From: Termitomyces sp. T153
Lineage: Eukaryota; Basidiomycota; Agaricomycetes; Agaricales; Lyophyllaceae
Reading direction: 5' to 3'
DNA length: 64,000 bases
Assembly: GCA_018296165.2 (NCBI GenBank)
Contig: JACKQL020000057.1
Span: forward strand, 124,001 to 188,000
The notes under the pieces were generated by a model. It saw only the letters and a program-made list of their open reading frames with translations. It was not told where the DNA came from and made no database searches. Numbering within the stretch: the stretch's first letter is position 1; each line of letters begins with the position of its first letter. Below, piece after piece: positions 10,741 to 23,000 of the stretch. The position numbers and the translations under genes are program-made.

Positions 10741-12594
10741 TCAGAGACAAGGCAAGAGTTCAAACGTTGTGAGTGAGATCGCAAGCATAGTCAATCGAAA
10801 AGTCGTTAGCATGAATGGGAGATGGATAAAGGCAGCATTGACGATCTGGCCTTTGATCGATTGTTTCTTGTAGACCTTTAGTGAATTGATGCTCCAAGTA
10901 GCATTCTGATGGAAAAGGTTGAATCGGAAATGAGAGAGTGATACTCAACAACGTACTACGAAGTTTGCAGGATCCATCAACCTCTGTTCACATGTTCCAG
11001 GACAGTGTGAGCTGGCATATGAGTTTCCTGCCCAATCACCTAAGGGAAGTCAGGCATTCAGTCAATCTATGCCTCCGATATCAAAGTGGAACGACAATAC
11101 CACAGAAAGTAATATCTGCAAAAAGGATCAGTACTACTATCACAACATCACTATCGAGCAACATTCACCGAACACTATAGAATGATTATAGAAGAATTCC
11201 AGCGGATTACAACCTGTCGGTTCAAGGGCAGCAGATGGGTTACCCCACTGAGACGGATCTGGACTGCCATCTGTAATATCCTTGGGGACTGTAGCACGAT
11301 AGAAAGACCCTTTGATAATAATCAGACATAGTCCAAAACAATGATCACAGAAGGGAACTCACAGATCGCGATGCCATTTTCGTCCCATTTCATCGCAAAA
11401 ACTCCACCACCTGTAGAATCAAAATATTGGCCGTAAGATGCTCGGCTCAACTCAATGATGCTACATCCGGAATTTTGGTTAACATTTCCATTGCAAACGA
11501 GGTTAGGCTGTCCGTTGAGTTGCTGATGAGGTAGGTCATAAAATACATGAAGCTTATTCAAAGTCAAGATAGCCTACCACGATTGTTCCAGTAAAATTAG
11601 ATTCAGGTGTCAAAAAACAACCTACACTAAATGGTGAATGCCTCGAACTAAGGGTGAAGCATGAGATATTACCGTCTCTTGTATGCCAGGCGACCTGGTT
11701 GTGTTCATTATCGTGCACACCTTCTATGATGTCGATTTCACCAGACTGAAGGCACTAGATAAAATGCTCTTCTATATCACAAATTTGGCATACCTGAGGC
11801 CATGCATCACTGCCCAAAGTCCAAAACGCCGGCCATACACCTGAATTCACTCATCACATCAACTTACAAAAACAATTAGGTGCTACAACATGCGTACCAC
11901 ATCCCCAGGGCGCTCTATTCAGATCGAGAATAAATAGACCAGTTGTATATTGTGCGTAGCTCGATATTCGTACACTTTGAATCCATGAGAAGTAGCATAT
12001 AAGGGATAAAAGTTCACTGACCTATTTCGGAAAATACCCTGGTCTAGCCAGCTTGTGTTATCACCCTTCATGATGACAACTCCGTCGTCCTGCACGTAAG
12101 CCAGGCCTAGGTTAAATGCCTGGCTTTGATTGACGTAGCTGAAAATTGCCCGTCAGCACAAGGCCAGAAGTACTCCTGATGCTACTGACTTGACTTGGCC
12201 ACTTGTAGTGAAGAATGTCAATTCCATATTCTCAGGTCAAGGTCACATAACCTACTTAGTAGGATCTTTGTCGCTGAAGAATGTAAAATTCCTGGGGACA
12301 GATTCACTTGCTATAAGTAGTTCTCATGATACATATCCGGAATACATACTCGAAGAAGGTTTTTCCTGAGTATTCGTCCTGAAGAAGCCAGAGGAATGTG
12401 GACCCATTAGAGTTGGTATTAAGATTGTTCCTCTTCACGTTGGGTGAATGCAATTCGCGTGTTATTGACTTTGCTTGAATGGAGGACTTGGAGAAGGGGG
12501 TCGTCTGATGCTGGCCGAATTGAAGTCGGGAGGCTAATGCATACCACGGGAAGTCCAACAAGATGAACAGAAAGAGAAGATATGAAGCAGGCAT
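10741..12594 (-). CDS. GH16-family endo-1,3(4)-beta-glucanase-like protein
   Basis: Secreted or surface glycoside hydrolase acting on beta-glucan. Starts with a hydrophobic signal peptide (MPASYLLFLFILLDFPWYALA). The family core is spread over about ten small exons: YSGKTFFE, AYVQDDGVVIMKGDNTSWLDQG, SYAQYTTGLFILDLNRAPWGCG, WPAFWTLGSDAWPQ, the catalytic loop GEIDIIEGVH (11719-11742, pattern ExDxxE), and C-terminal PGTCEQRLMDPANFV and WSINSLKVYKKQ. The tail after KKQ is hydrophobic, so a membrane or GPI anchor is possible. Stop at 10741, 22 bp from the SurE stop, so the two genes converge. Confidence 0.9.
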
Positions 12595-12917
12595 AGATAA
12601 TTGTTAGAGGTTCGTTTCAGCACACATACGAAGGGGGAGACAAAGAGGCTTCTGGAGTATATAGTACCCAGAACGTACACAACACGTTGTCGGTATATTC
12701 TACCTCATGTTTGCCATATGCATGACACGGTTCACTTTGATGATAAATGATCATCAATCAATTCCTTTGAGAGTGACAATCATCTGGTTCATTTTAGTAT
12801 CAAAGTCGGTTTATATTTTGGAGACCAGGTCGAGGAGTGTTTTTCTGCGGCATGATTATATATAAAGCATGGGCATACAAGTCACAAGAATCAACAATGA
12901 ATAATAGTAGAAGAAGA

Positions 12918-13739
12918 TCAACGGTAACGGCGGAGGCTGAGGGTGTTGTGCTTCTTCCAGGTAGAACGAGCGGGTGCATGGTTGTGACGGTGACCTTTGC
13001 CCAAACCACGATTCTAAATTGAAAAGAAATAAGTGACAAGATCACACAAAAAAAGTTCAATAAGAACTCACCTGCTTGCCGACACTTGTCAAACCGCGAG
13101 CTTCGCGACGTTTGTGGACTGGGTTGGCAATCCAATTAATCCTGGGGTCACGTCGAATCTAAATATTTATGAGCTATCAGGCAAAAGAAGTCCATGCGGA
13201 AGGTGCGCACCGCCTTATGGCTGGGGTCCACAAGAATGACTTCATAGTATTTGTACACACCATCCTGGTTCACCCAGTACGAATTCAAAACCCGTAGATT
13301 TCCACAACGTCTGCCTACACGCTCTTCCGCTGTACTCCTGAGACTGCGCTGGAATTTGAGATGATTGACGCCATGACGAACGGGTTTGCCGTATGTCGCT
13401 CCTATAAAATCGGTGAGTCTGAACGTCAGACAGTTACTGATCGATGCTCTCACCCTTAGGAGCATGCTTTTTCCTGTTGCCACGTCGCACACGAACACGG
13501 TAGATAACGTAGCCCTGCTTGGCTTTGTAACCAAGACGGCGGGCCTTATCTGGGCGAGAGGGACGCGATGCGCGATGTATAACATTGAGCTGGCGATATT
13601 CCCAGCATCTTGACACTCAGTGAGTATGACAAGAACTCAGAAAAAGTAATACAACCAAGTACCGGACACGCAGGAGGAAACGAAGAACGTCCGATTGCTT
13701 CTTCTTATACAACTCGCCAATGTACTTGTATGCGCCCAT
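12918..13739 (-). CDS. RPL15: 60S ribosomal protein eL15 (L15e)
   Basis: Universal eukaryotic large-subunit protein. Starts [19 protein letters not shown], continues [77 protein letters not shown] and ends NTLSLRRYR. Five exons with GT-AG introns, for example after VGKQ and after HKA. The full family length is present with no defect. Upstream, a GTAGGT...CTACAG interval (about 13753-13812) would be a 5'-UTR intron ending 8 nt before the ATG, a common arrangement in ribosomal protein genes. Confidence 0.97.
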
Positions 13740-13752
13740 CTTGCGGCTGTAG

Positions 13753-13812
13753 GATGCATAATCAGCAATTCTATCGTCGCTATTTACTTCGACCGAGCGA
13801 CCTACCTTGGAT
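13753..13812 (-). other. Probable 5'-UTR intron of eL15
   Basis: On the minus strand GTAGGTCGC...CCTACAG directly precedes CCGCAAGATGG, the eL15 start context. Length about 60 nt, typical for introns in this window. The rest of the 13740-14468 interval holds no recognisable gene. Confidence 0.5.
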
Positions 13813-14468
13813 CTTGACGTTTTCGTGGCCGACGCAGACAATTATTTCCCAATGCAGGCTTGGGAACAACTGTGTAGTTTCACCGGCAACTGCCGTAACC
13901 CTAACCTCGTAATCATGGGTTACATATCACGCGGCAAACATGCCTTTATCCTAATTGACTATCCATCTCTGTTCCCTGCTTCGAGCTTATTTCATGTTTC
14001 GAGAGACTAATAGCTAATGCCATTTGACTTGTTTAGACCTCCAGGAGCGTACTTGGCACATTCAGTGTTTCTAGACATATGAGTCGCGGAGGAAACGGCA
14101 TACACACTCTAGTTTCGTTCACTTTCACTGTAACTTCAGGATTACAGCTTTGAGTTGCATACCTGGTTTTGTCCCAGAACATTGTGCCTTTTCAATCTAC
14201 GCCGAAGTGAAAAAGGAATTAGATCTTTTGCAGCTAGCCAGCCAGTAGTCAAAGATTTGACAAATTCAAAATGTAGTGGTTTCACTCAACTTGTGAATCC
14301 GTGGTAGACATAGTTGCATTTCTCAGTCCTGCCGAATGACCGGTTCGCTCAGGACCTACCCATGTCAACCCAAAGCCTTACAATTCATTCGGGGCATTTT
14401 TGTTCTAGTAAAAATACACTACATGCATGTGTCATTAAGTCGTATAGAATGGCAGGGTTGTAGGTCTA

Positions 14469-16553
14469 TTAATTCTCTCTCCCCAGCCGGAACCATGCAG
14501 TTCCCAAAAATAAAACCCAGGCCATCAAGACAAGAGTGGCACTGAGAAGTGCAAACACTACTCCCCTCCTCATCTCGGATCTACCAGTACCTGATCCCCA
14601 GATTCGACCTCCTGTGTATATGGTTTGTATGTCAGAGCCACTCATCAAGCCTTGAGTTTCTGCATGTGTTGAGTGGTTCCGTTTCTGCAACATGGCTCGC
14701 GCCTTCTTGGTTTGTAACCCGGCGAGCCCTAGGATACTGGATAACTGGACAACATTGACTGCAGCGAAGACATTAAGAAAATGTTGCAGAGCGACTTTGC
14801 TAGCTTTACGGTCGCCTTTTTTTTGCGCATCAAGAGCAAGCCCGGCAAGTGTTTGGAATATCGTCGATCCAGTCTGCTCGAGCTATAGATTGTAATTATT
14901 ACGAAGTCGCGGAGCAAATCAACGAGCAACTTACACTCTTATGAGCACCGAGTGCCGTAGAGACATATTTCAAGGGAACAATTTTTGGGACCAGAACGAC
15001 GAGCAGTACTGTTTCTCATGATGACCACAAGTGATCGATCGAAGGAAAAGAAGGGACTAACAAGGAGAAAATCCATGGCCGATTGCAAACAGCGCTATCG
15101 CTGGTTCGGGTATCCGGGTCCATGTAGGTGGAAGGACGAGCCACAAATATGAAGAGAGAGTCAGGCAGGATGAAATGAGTAATAGGCGGACGATAACGGA
15201 TCGATGTTTGAATCGATCGACAAGATAGCCGCACTGAGACAGACACCATAAATCAGACTGCAGATGATTGATCCAAAGGTATCGTACGGTTGGATATAGT
15301 ATCAAGCTTCCAGCAAGGAGATATGAGGCCCGAGTTGCGGCATTCCTTTCTGTTAAGTTGTATCGTGTTTCGATTATGTATCTATAGAACACTTAAGATG
15401 AAGTGTGCATGCATAGTCATAAGGCGAATGCTCACGCAGCAAGGTGTGTAAAAGGTGACCACATCATACCACAGAGTACATTCAGGCCGATATATCTGCG
15501 TAAAGGTTAGATTATATATTGCAGCAAGCAAAAGATCTCCCCGTACGCCCAAAAAACATCTCCCAATTTAGTGACTTCACGAAAATTCACTTTTCGTTTT
15601 TCAGCCACCTGTTTCAGGGCCTGTGCTTCTGATACGCTGGCCATTAAGCGGATTTGAGCTTCTGCTGCTATGTCAATGGGTTCCAATTCAGCGCCTGCAC
15701 CGTTGATCAACCATTTAGAGGTAGCGATATAGATGAGATTCATGACTACTGATAACGCTGCAAGGAGTGTTGCAACGTAGAAAGGTGCTCGTGGACCAAA
15801 GGATTCTGTAAGAGGGTATGATGTACGAGCAGCAACGAAGGAAGCGCCTTTCCCCGCAATAAGGCCAAAGGCCATGGAAACACCGAGTCCATGCGATTTG
15901 AAAAAGCGGACGATGATTGTCTCTTGTACAACAGCAAGAGGGCTAACTCCAAGTCCAAATATGAACAGGCCTAAAACCATCAACCGAACATTTTCCCAGA
16001 TGTCGCCGAGAAGGAGCAAGAACTGCCCTGCAGCACTCAAAGTCAAACAGACACATGAAAGTCAGACGACAATCTTACCGATAAATATCACACCCGTAGC
16101 AAGAATACTAGTGAGGGTAGTTCCCAGCCGGCTGGCGAGTAGTCCGCCGAACAGCGGAGTCCATGTGCTGTTCAGGCTGAATGCTGCAATCAAGAGGCCA
16201 AAATCGGTGTGTGACGTTCCGATCTCACGAGACAGACGAGTCTTAAGTGGCCCTAGGATGTATGAGGCACTAAAACGACTTGAGCGCTGTACGGGGTTAG
16301 GTAAACGAGAAAGCACGTACTAATGGCTCCCAACGCTGAGGCTACAAGTGCACAGCAGTGCCAGGGTTCGGATGACAAAAGCTCTTTGTCTGGCCGAAGG
16401 TGCCGGCTGCTCATCCAACAAGGGCGTTGTAGGACCCGCTTGACCTGTCATACCATCGTTGTCGGTAGCAAGTTGTGCAGCAGCAAGAAGCTCGTCACAT
16501 GAGGAGCGACGATGATGATATCCAGCAGTACTGTCTTGAGCGGCCGGTATCAT
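14469..16553 (-). CDS. MFS transporter, MFSD1-like
   Basis: Polytopic membrane transporter of the major facilitator superfamily. Cytosolic Ser/Ala-rich N-terminus, then helices in exons at 16553-16320 (TLALLCTCSLSVGSH), 16316-16062 (GTSHTDFGLLIAAFSLNSTWTP, LLASRLGTTLTS), 16046-15530 (LMVLGLFIFGLGVSPLAVVQE, GLIAGKGASFVAART, APFYVATLLAALSVVMNL) and C-terminal exons (CGYLVDRFKHRSVIVRLLL, LEQTGSTIFQTLAGLALD, VFALLSATLVLMAWVLFL). The best family match from memory is fungal proteins related to animal MFSD1, a lysosomal dipeptide transporter; the substrate here is not shown by sequence. Ends WFRLGREN at 14469. Confidence 0.87.
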
Positions 16554-16745
16554 GGAGAAGGTAAAGAGGAGATGGGGGTGAGAAGTAACGGATGTTGATC
16601 CAACAAAGACTTTACATGAGCAGCTCAGCAGTGTCTCTGCTGAATGCCGCGGTTAAGTATTTTAGAAATATCATCCGTGTCAGGATAAGCTCCATACACG
16701 GAATAATTCCGATCTATTCATAGATACGCGTACATACTATGTTTA

Positions 16746-17582
16746 TCACACGATATAATAATTGCCCATTGACGTGCGTTGGATCTAAAGGAAACTTACT
16801 TGAGTAGAACCAATTTACATGAGAGTTACTCACTTGACTCTTCCGACTTCCGTTCAGCCACAAACACGTAGCCATCATCGTGAGCACACAAAGACTAAAC
16901 TCCGTCCATCCTAAAGCCTCGACCGTCAACGATTGGCGGCATCTAGATGCCGTTTCTTCAGCCCCAGATATAAAAATACTCGAATGCTATCTTAGACTCA
17001 CCTGGATATGGTTGCGCTTCCAGCACAATCTCCACCACTTCTCGTGTTGTGCATCACTCCGGCGGCAGTCCCCTGACATATGCAGTGGGGTAAATCAACT
17101 CAGGGCAAAGTGACGTATAGAACGACTTGCCCATAACACACTTGTTGCCAGCAGCCAGATGACAGAGCTCGCGACGTTGGCCAGAAAGTGACCTGCACCG
17201 TCAAAAAACCAAAGGACGTACGCAGTCGAGAATAAAGTAGTCCAAGCCGCGTTGAAAACGAAGAGGATCAGTCTGAGAGAGGGGTTATTTGCGTTCAAAG
17301 TGCGCCAATGGTGACTTACAATGCGTGATACCGTTTGCTTGGCCAAGTATTATGTTCATTTCCAGCGCTCACCAAGAACGCGGTGAGTCCCAGTTCAGCG
17401 AGAGCAGAACATGTTATCAAAGCAAAAAGAAATGGGTGGTATGTTGATCTATGAGAGGATGATATCTGAATCTGCTGAGGAGTAATTGTGCGCTCCATCG
17501 GGAATCTCTGATGAAGGCGACGTCGGTTTCTAAGTAGGAGCTTCGGGGTAGGTGAACTGAAAACGGTGCCCTCTTGAGGCAT
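16746..17582 (-). CDS. Four-helix membrane protein, MARVEL-like
   Basis: Starts MPQEGTVFSSPTPKL with a basic cytosolic N-terminus. Four membrane segments follow: FLFALITCSALAELGLTAFLVS, ILFVFNAAWTTLFSTAYVLWF, ANVASSVIWLLATSVLW and LGWTEFSLCVLTMMATCLWL. The loop before helix 4 has GTAAGVMHNTRSGGDC and SRCRQSLTVE, seen in fungal MARVEL-type proteins. Introns are short GT-AG. The end is uncertain: after GSRKSQ an intron (GTGAGT to TTTAG, 49 nt) leads to a short final exon stopping at 16746; without it the frame would run to 16714. Role unknown; probably vesicle or plasma-membrane organisation. Confidence 0.78.
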
Positions 17583-18837
17583 GGTTACTGACTAAAATAT
17601 AGTACAGGCAACTGGTGTTGGGCATGCAGGAGCTGTGACACCAGTATCTTCGATCATGAAATCTCAGTGTCTTGTACCTTGAGGCATACACACTACATTT
17701 TATTAATCCACGCGTTTTCGTAACACCTACAGTCGCATCATCAGGAGGATCCCAACTTCAACGGGGTCTCGTCAGTCAAACTGCGCATGAATTGGATAAT
17801 TAGGCAAGTCCTCGACTCTTATGTAAGCTCCTGGAGAGGGTTTTTAGAGGTCCCAAGCGCTTTTTCGCCAATGTAGCGAGGGTTGATCATGTGAACCATG
17901 TTCTTGTATTTCACATGTTTTGGATTGGTCTTGCTCACATACATGATTTTGCTTTGGACCCCTCTTTTGTGTTTGTTCAGTAAATAATGGAATTGTGGTT
18001 TTTGTCTTACCCTACTTTTGTGTCTTCCTATGGCTGTTCACACTTTGTTCCCTTTGTCAGGTCAATCTATTTATTTTGCTTAATTCAATCTTTTTATTCG
18101 ATATTTTTTCCTTCTTTTTTTGATGGTTCTATAGTTTACCAGACATATCTTCACAGTTAGCTTCCAGTAAACAAAAAGAAGATACAATCTGGTTGAGAGA
18201 GTTTTTACAAAGTTTTCTGCTCACTGTAATGAAATGCTTTTATGCAGATTGTGTAGGGCTTGGGCTGCTACCTCGGTCACCTAACAGTTGCAGCCTGGGG
18301 TGCAGTCTACCCCCATACCCTACCTGCTGATTTCCCTGTTAACTCTGGCATGATATTAAACCAGGTGTCTGCGACAAGCTATTTGTCAGTGACCCTTTTG
18401 CCATGTCTCACATTGTCTGATGCAGGCAGTCTAGTTTCAGTCGCCTCGACATCATGTAGCTCTCTTCTTGGCAACCTCAGCCTCAGTCAGCATCCTACCT
18501 GGGTTTGCTTCCATCTGTTGATGCGAAATTGAAACGTTTACTGTGTCAAGTGATCACATCAATGTCAATAAACTTTTCTTATTCACTATTGTCCAAGGCT
18601 TATTTACATTTAGTCCCACTTCAATGTAGAATAGATTGAATGATAATTGATATTTTATTGATTTATTCAAAAGGCTGGAGCTGGTCTTGCACCATTGAAA
18701 GGGTTCAAAGTATATATTTACTGATACCCAAAGAATCAGATAGCTCCTAGGCATAAAAAACCTGCACCAAGGGGATTTTCAAGCTGTGGCAGTCCAATTG
18801 TTTGCCTGATAGGTTTGAAATCCCCCACCTTTTATAC
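17583..18837. other. Gene-free interval and left edge of transposon block
   Basis: About 1.25 kb without a supportable gene. CpG-containing sequence up to about 17880 gives way to T-rich, CpG-poor sequence (17900-18240). A moderately CpG-containing stretch at 18240-18540 has no recognisable product. The right part leads into the pol remnant E6. Confidence 0.5.
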
Positions 18838-19903
18838 CTAATTGTTTGCACATGGACCAGGAATTATTATATGTGTTTTTGTTGTTGTCTGGAAGTGTGA
18901 TGGGCCAGTTGTCAGTCTGGGCATTGGGGTACCATGTGAGCTTTTCTTGGCAGGTCTTCTGGACAGGCCATCAACAGTAAAGGTTTTTCCTGGCACATGC
19001 CTCAAAGTAAGATGATAGAGTAGTACATCCTCAATCCATCTCATAATAGTGGCATTAGGTTCTGCTCCAGGATTGCTTAGCATTCCCTTCAAATACTTGA
19101 CACCTGTCTCTATCACAAGCTTGATACAGCCAACTGACCAATACTTATTGGCTTACAAGGCCCTCATCAAACCACAGAGTTCTCTCTTAGGTTGTGAGAA
19201 CCTTGCCTCTCCTCTCTAATTCAAGGTGATGGATCATAGCTTAGCACAAGCACATTGCTTAGGATTGTCTGGAGCTTCCTGGAATATTCCAAAGCCCACT
19301 GCCATCTGAGAAGTGTCAACTAACAGAACCACTGCCCCTCCTGACTCACAGTCAACTAGTTTGCAGCTAGCAACTTTTTCAACTGAGCCATTGCTGACTG
19401 CTGTTTCTCACTTCAAATAAATGGTTTGTGGTTTTGAGTCAATTTGTTGCTAGGTGTAGCCACTTTAGCATAGTCTTTAATAAACATCCTAAAGGTACCA
19501 CAAGTATCTAGAAAAGCTCTGACATCTGAATTATCACAACAATCACTGCATGCCATAACAATGGCCAGGCCCTTGGTCTCAAGTTTTTGTCCCTCATAGA
19601 AACACCTGTGTCCAACCACTATGATCTCATCTGCACAGACTACCCAGAGAAAGTTCCTCTGGCATATTTGATTCTTTGTAACACCCTGTTTACTTTGTGC
19701 AGATCTTCCCATACAAATCTCCTGATGCCTGGATTTTCTGGGATGACCTCATAGCTGCCATCTGGTAATTCATACCTGTGAGGTGGCCCTCTGACTGGTA
19801 CATAATCAATGTATGACCAAGTTACATGAGGTATCTCATCCTTGAAAGTAACATCATCATGAAAGATTGGTACTGAATTTGTCCATCCCATTGGAAGGGT
19901 TAC
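18838..19903 (-). pseudogene. Ty3/gypsy pol remnant E6, part 2 (RT end, RNase H)
   Basis: Minus-strand reading continues from the segment beyond the solo LTR: LPMGWTNSVPIFHDDVT, then the RT catalytic box as YIDYVPVRGP (19802-19813; family norm YIDD), YELPDGSYEVIPENPGIRRF, GHRCFYEGQKLETKGLA, DVRAFLDTCGTFRMFIKDYA, and near 18950-19040 the RNase H/connection end YHLTLRHVPGKTFTVDGLSR. Frameshifts and stops separate the pieces. No integrase follows toward lower coordinates, so the element is truncated there. Different family from E1 and E2. Confidence 0.85.
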
Positions 19904-21040
19904 TGTCAGGTTCCGCTGACCACAGGGGCTCAGCTATACTGGGCAAGTCCTTACTAGGCAGACGTGATTCCCTGCACTGACAACTGAGCACTCAGAGGTG
20001 TTCCAAACACTGGGGACTTGTGAAGATAGTTAGTGGAAATTGATCCAAGCAAGTCCGGGGAGGTCCAGAGGAGTAGAGGATGAGTTGCAGGAATGGGGGA
20101 CAGGCTTGGCAGGGTTCAGGCATAAGTCTGTATGTGAGTGTTGCAGGTGCAGAAGAGGCAGAGGCTATGCAAATGATGGGAGTGGAGCTGGAGTTCTGAT
20201 GGGGGATCAATGAGGATTGATAGGGTTTGGAGCCAAGCATGTAGCAAGGTCTGGAGTTGGTGAAAGAGTGTTGGAGGTTTGTAATTGTAATTGCAGAATT
20301 TGTGAGGGCGTTAGGTTGAGAGGACTTGAACACAATAGGCAGAATCAAATGAGACAAGACAGAGTCAAACAAAATGAGGCAGAGACGAGACAAGAACAAG
20401 AATAGATTCAGGCAGAGACACGGAACAATAACAAAATGATAATGGAATAGAGACAAGATAAGACTGGGAGACTGAGAATAAGGAAAACAAGACACGGAAC
20501 ATGAAACATGAGAAGAAACAATCAGAAACACATCAGGCAAGGTAGGTAGGTAATCTCAAGACTAGAGTACGAAGAGCTACTCTACACCTTATATACTGAC
20601 TACTGAAGAGCTCCAGGAACATCAGCTGTGGTGGCAGGGCTTGGCAGAGCTTGACAGAGTTGACAGGTGTTGGTTACAACCCAAGGGTGGGCTGCACTGA
20701 TATGTTGATGGGATCAATTGTTGATGCAGTCCATTCCAAAGTTGTCATGATGCTCCAGAGTAAGTCAGAAGGGCCAGGGTGTTGAGTCAATGATGTGCAA
20801 TGGGGTCAGGCACAGCGGGGGAGTGGTCCCAGAGGCTCAGGAGATCCAGGGGAAGCGCTGGCGGCCACGGGGAAGATGTCAGAGTTGGCCAGGGGGCCAT
20901 CGGAGTTAGCCGAGAATGCGTCAGAGTTAGCCGGAGTAGGTGCAGAGTGCTGGGGAAGTTTGACGGAGCATCAGGGGAGGTTCTGGGGGAACGGGAGTTT
21001 GTTGGGTGATGTACAGGGGTTCAGGGAATGGGTTGTGACA
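19904..21040 (-). mobile_element. Solo LTR D of the E1 family (1137 bp) with GTTAC target-site duplication
   Basis: On the plus strand it reads TGTCAGGTTCC...GGTTGTGACA, the reverse complement of LTRs A-C. It is flanked by GTTAC at 19899-19903 and again at 21041-21045, a perfect 5-bp duplication. No internal element sequence remains, so it is a solo LTR left by LTR-LTR recombination. TATA-like sequence at about 20588-20597 (minus). It retains many CpGs, for example at 20845-20960, unlike the sequence around it, so it is the youngest insertion here. Confidence 0.95.
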
Positions 21041-21045
21041 GTTAC

Positions 21046-21245
21046 CAGCCTCAGAGCACCAAAGAGTGTCTGAAAAGTGGTGGTATCTGAGACAGCTGCC
21101 CATTTAGATAGGCTGCTAAAGTCTTCTCATCTCTTTCTCCAACCTCTCCTTCTGCAGGCACTAGTCTGACAATGAGTTTGCAGATGGGAGGATGAGGTAG
21201 GAAAGTTGTTGAGGACAATAATAGGACCATATTCTTGCTAACCAC
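21046..21245 (-). pseudogene. Ty3/gypsy pol remnant E6, part 1 (reverse transcriptase palm)
   Basis: Minus strand encodes DTTTFQTLFGALRLVT and, across the solo LTR, LPMGWTNSVPIFHDD. The frame is continuous only if LTR D and one GTTAC copy are ignored. Upstream (higher coordinates) of about 21245 pol is no longer recognisable. Confidence 0.75.
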
Positions 21246-22454
21246 TGATTTCTGTTATTTCTTATGTTTCTTGGTGACTTCCATATTTCCCAGTTTCTAC
21301 ACAACACAACAGTCACATGACTTTGTCACATGTGGTCTAGACTCTCAGCCCATCAGAGGCTTTCCCTTTATGAGGACTAGCAACCTCTAGCAACCTCCTA
21401 GCAAATTTGCCAATCATATTTCTCTTCTTGGTATTATTGGCAAGGTCTTCTTGTTACTTCATTTAGTGTTATTTACTTACTACATGATGCCCTAGTAACC
21501 AGCATACTGACCTTCATTCCAAGTGTCAACTGTAGCTATATTCTGGGTTACTTACTTTCACATGCCATTCTTCCTGACTTGCCTAGGTCATTAGCAACAC
21601 AGCTCCCTGTTACTTATCAACATTGTCTCTTTATAGTTCTTTTAACTTTACTTACTATAAACACTGACCTGTTTTCTATACAACCATCAAAGAATTGTAC
21701 ATCATTACAAGCCCCAGACTTCAGATCTAAGTCTTGTGACTCTAAAGCTTCTTCATTTGCTCTAGCCTGTCTCTAACAAGTTAGTGTCCTCATTGTTTTC
21801 ATTTCACTAGTACTACCTCCAGGTACTATTTTGTCAAGTCTACATTTAGCACCTATGGCTAGTCTCACTTTGTTATTGCCCCTTCCACTGACACCTTTGC
21901 TACCCCTAGCATTGCTTTAGTACTGCTCTGCTAGCATCCTCTGTCTGGTGACCTCATATTCACTCTAGCTGGGTTTATCAACAGAGTCCCCTCTTCTTGC
22001 AACACTTTCCTACCAACCTCACACGGGTGACTTAGTGCCAGTTATACTAAACTGGGTTCTCTGGGACTTAGCTCAGCTTGCACTCTCATTTTTTATAGTC
22101 TGTTTGTACTCTACTTGCAAAATCACTAGTTGTTGTGTCCTCTGCACAGCAGCTAGGTGGTAACAGACATCATCAATGAGAACCAGCCATCAAGGAACTG
22201 AGTATAGCTGGCACTGCCACTTTGTTAGGCATGTTGGCTGTCACTGCAATCATTTTCTCAATTGGTGATGTCCATCAACCCTCAACCCTTGTCTCTGCCT
22301 TGGTGCTTGCTTTCTGGACTTTTTACTTCAATTTTCAGGATTATTAGAGGTAGTATTTGTAAGTACTCCCTCTGCCTACAGTTTTTGGTAGATACTTACA
22401 GTTTTTGTGAAATAACTCTTTTTATGGTTCTCACAGGTGAGTACCATTGTGACA
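21246..22454. other. Degenerate, CpG-depleted repeat sequence, unassigned
   Basis: About 1.2 kb with no open frame I can identify on either strand and hardly any CpG. It sits between the truncated E6 pol and a probable non-LTR remnant, so it is presumably old transposon sequence. Confidence 0.45.
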
Positions 22455-23000
22455 CTATATCTTCCAGAAACTCCATATTAGGTGGGCTGCTTCTGCAACC
22501 ACTATTTGGTATATTGTTGTTCCTGCCTCTGTCATCTTTCCTCTTCTGAAAGCTGGTTTTATCATGTGATACACCAGGATTTCACCATAGTTTGGTCTAT
22601 TCCACTTTATTCCCCTCTTCTTCCACAGCTTTCTCATTAGGTCCCAGATTTTTTGCTGCCCCAAGGCTTTGTAGAGGGTAAGTACATGTTCCATGTTTTT
22701 GGTCACCTCACATTTCTTGTGCATTTCTTGCATTTTGTAGCCTGGGATCTTTTACTAGTTTTCTCCTAGTTTGTATGCATTGTGCATGGCTTTTCATAGG
22801 CTCAGGTGAAATGCCATTGATCTCAGAATATCTTTGTTCTCTATACTGATCCACCTGTTATCTTTTCATTCCTCCAGGGATTTTGTCAAGCTGTCTATCC
22901 ATGATTTTTGATTCACTGTATATTATCAAGTGGTCTCCCTTTGAGTTTTTGGGCTGCAGTCATTTGGACAGTACTGAATTATAATGATTTTCTTTGTCTA
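22455..23000 (-). pseudogene. Probable non-LTR retrotransposon remnant (RNase H and C-terminal region)
   Basis: Minus strand at about 22920-22855 reads GDHLIIYSESKIMDRQLDKI, resembling the D-x-x-x-I-x-SDSK block of an RNase H domain. Further along, an open frame (22733-22455) has VTKNMEHVLTLYKALGQQKI, LMRKLWKKRGIKWNRP and VVAEAAHLIWSFWK, which I associate with the C-terminal region of fungal LINE-type polyproteins. No reverse transcriptase was found. The assignment rests on remembered motifs only. Confidence 0.5.

Noticed and set aside
13610..14010. Plus-strand open frames opposite and upstream of eL15
   Set aside because: They overlap the eL15 first exon and 5'-UTR on the other strand and have no family features.
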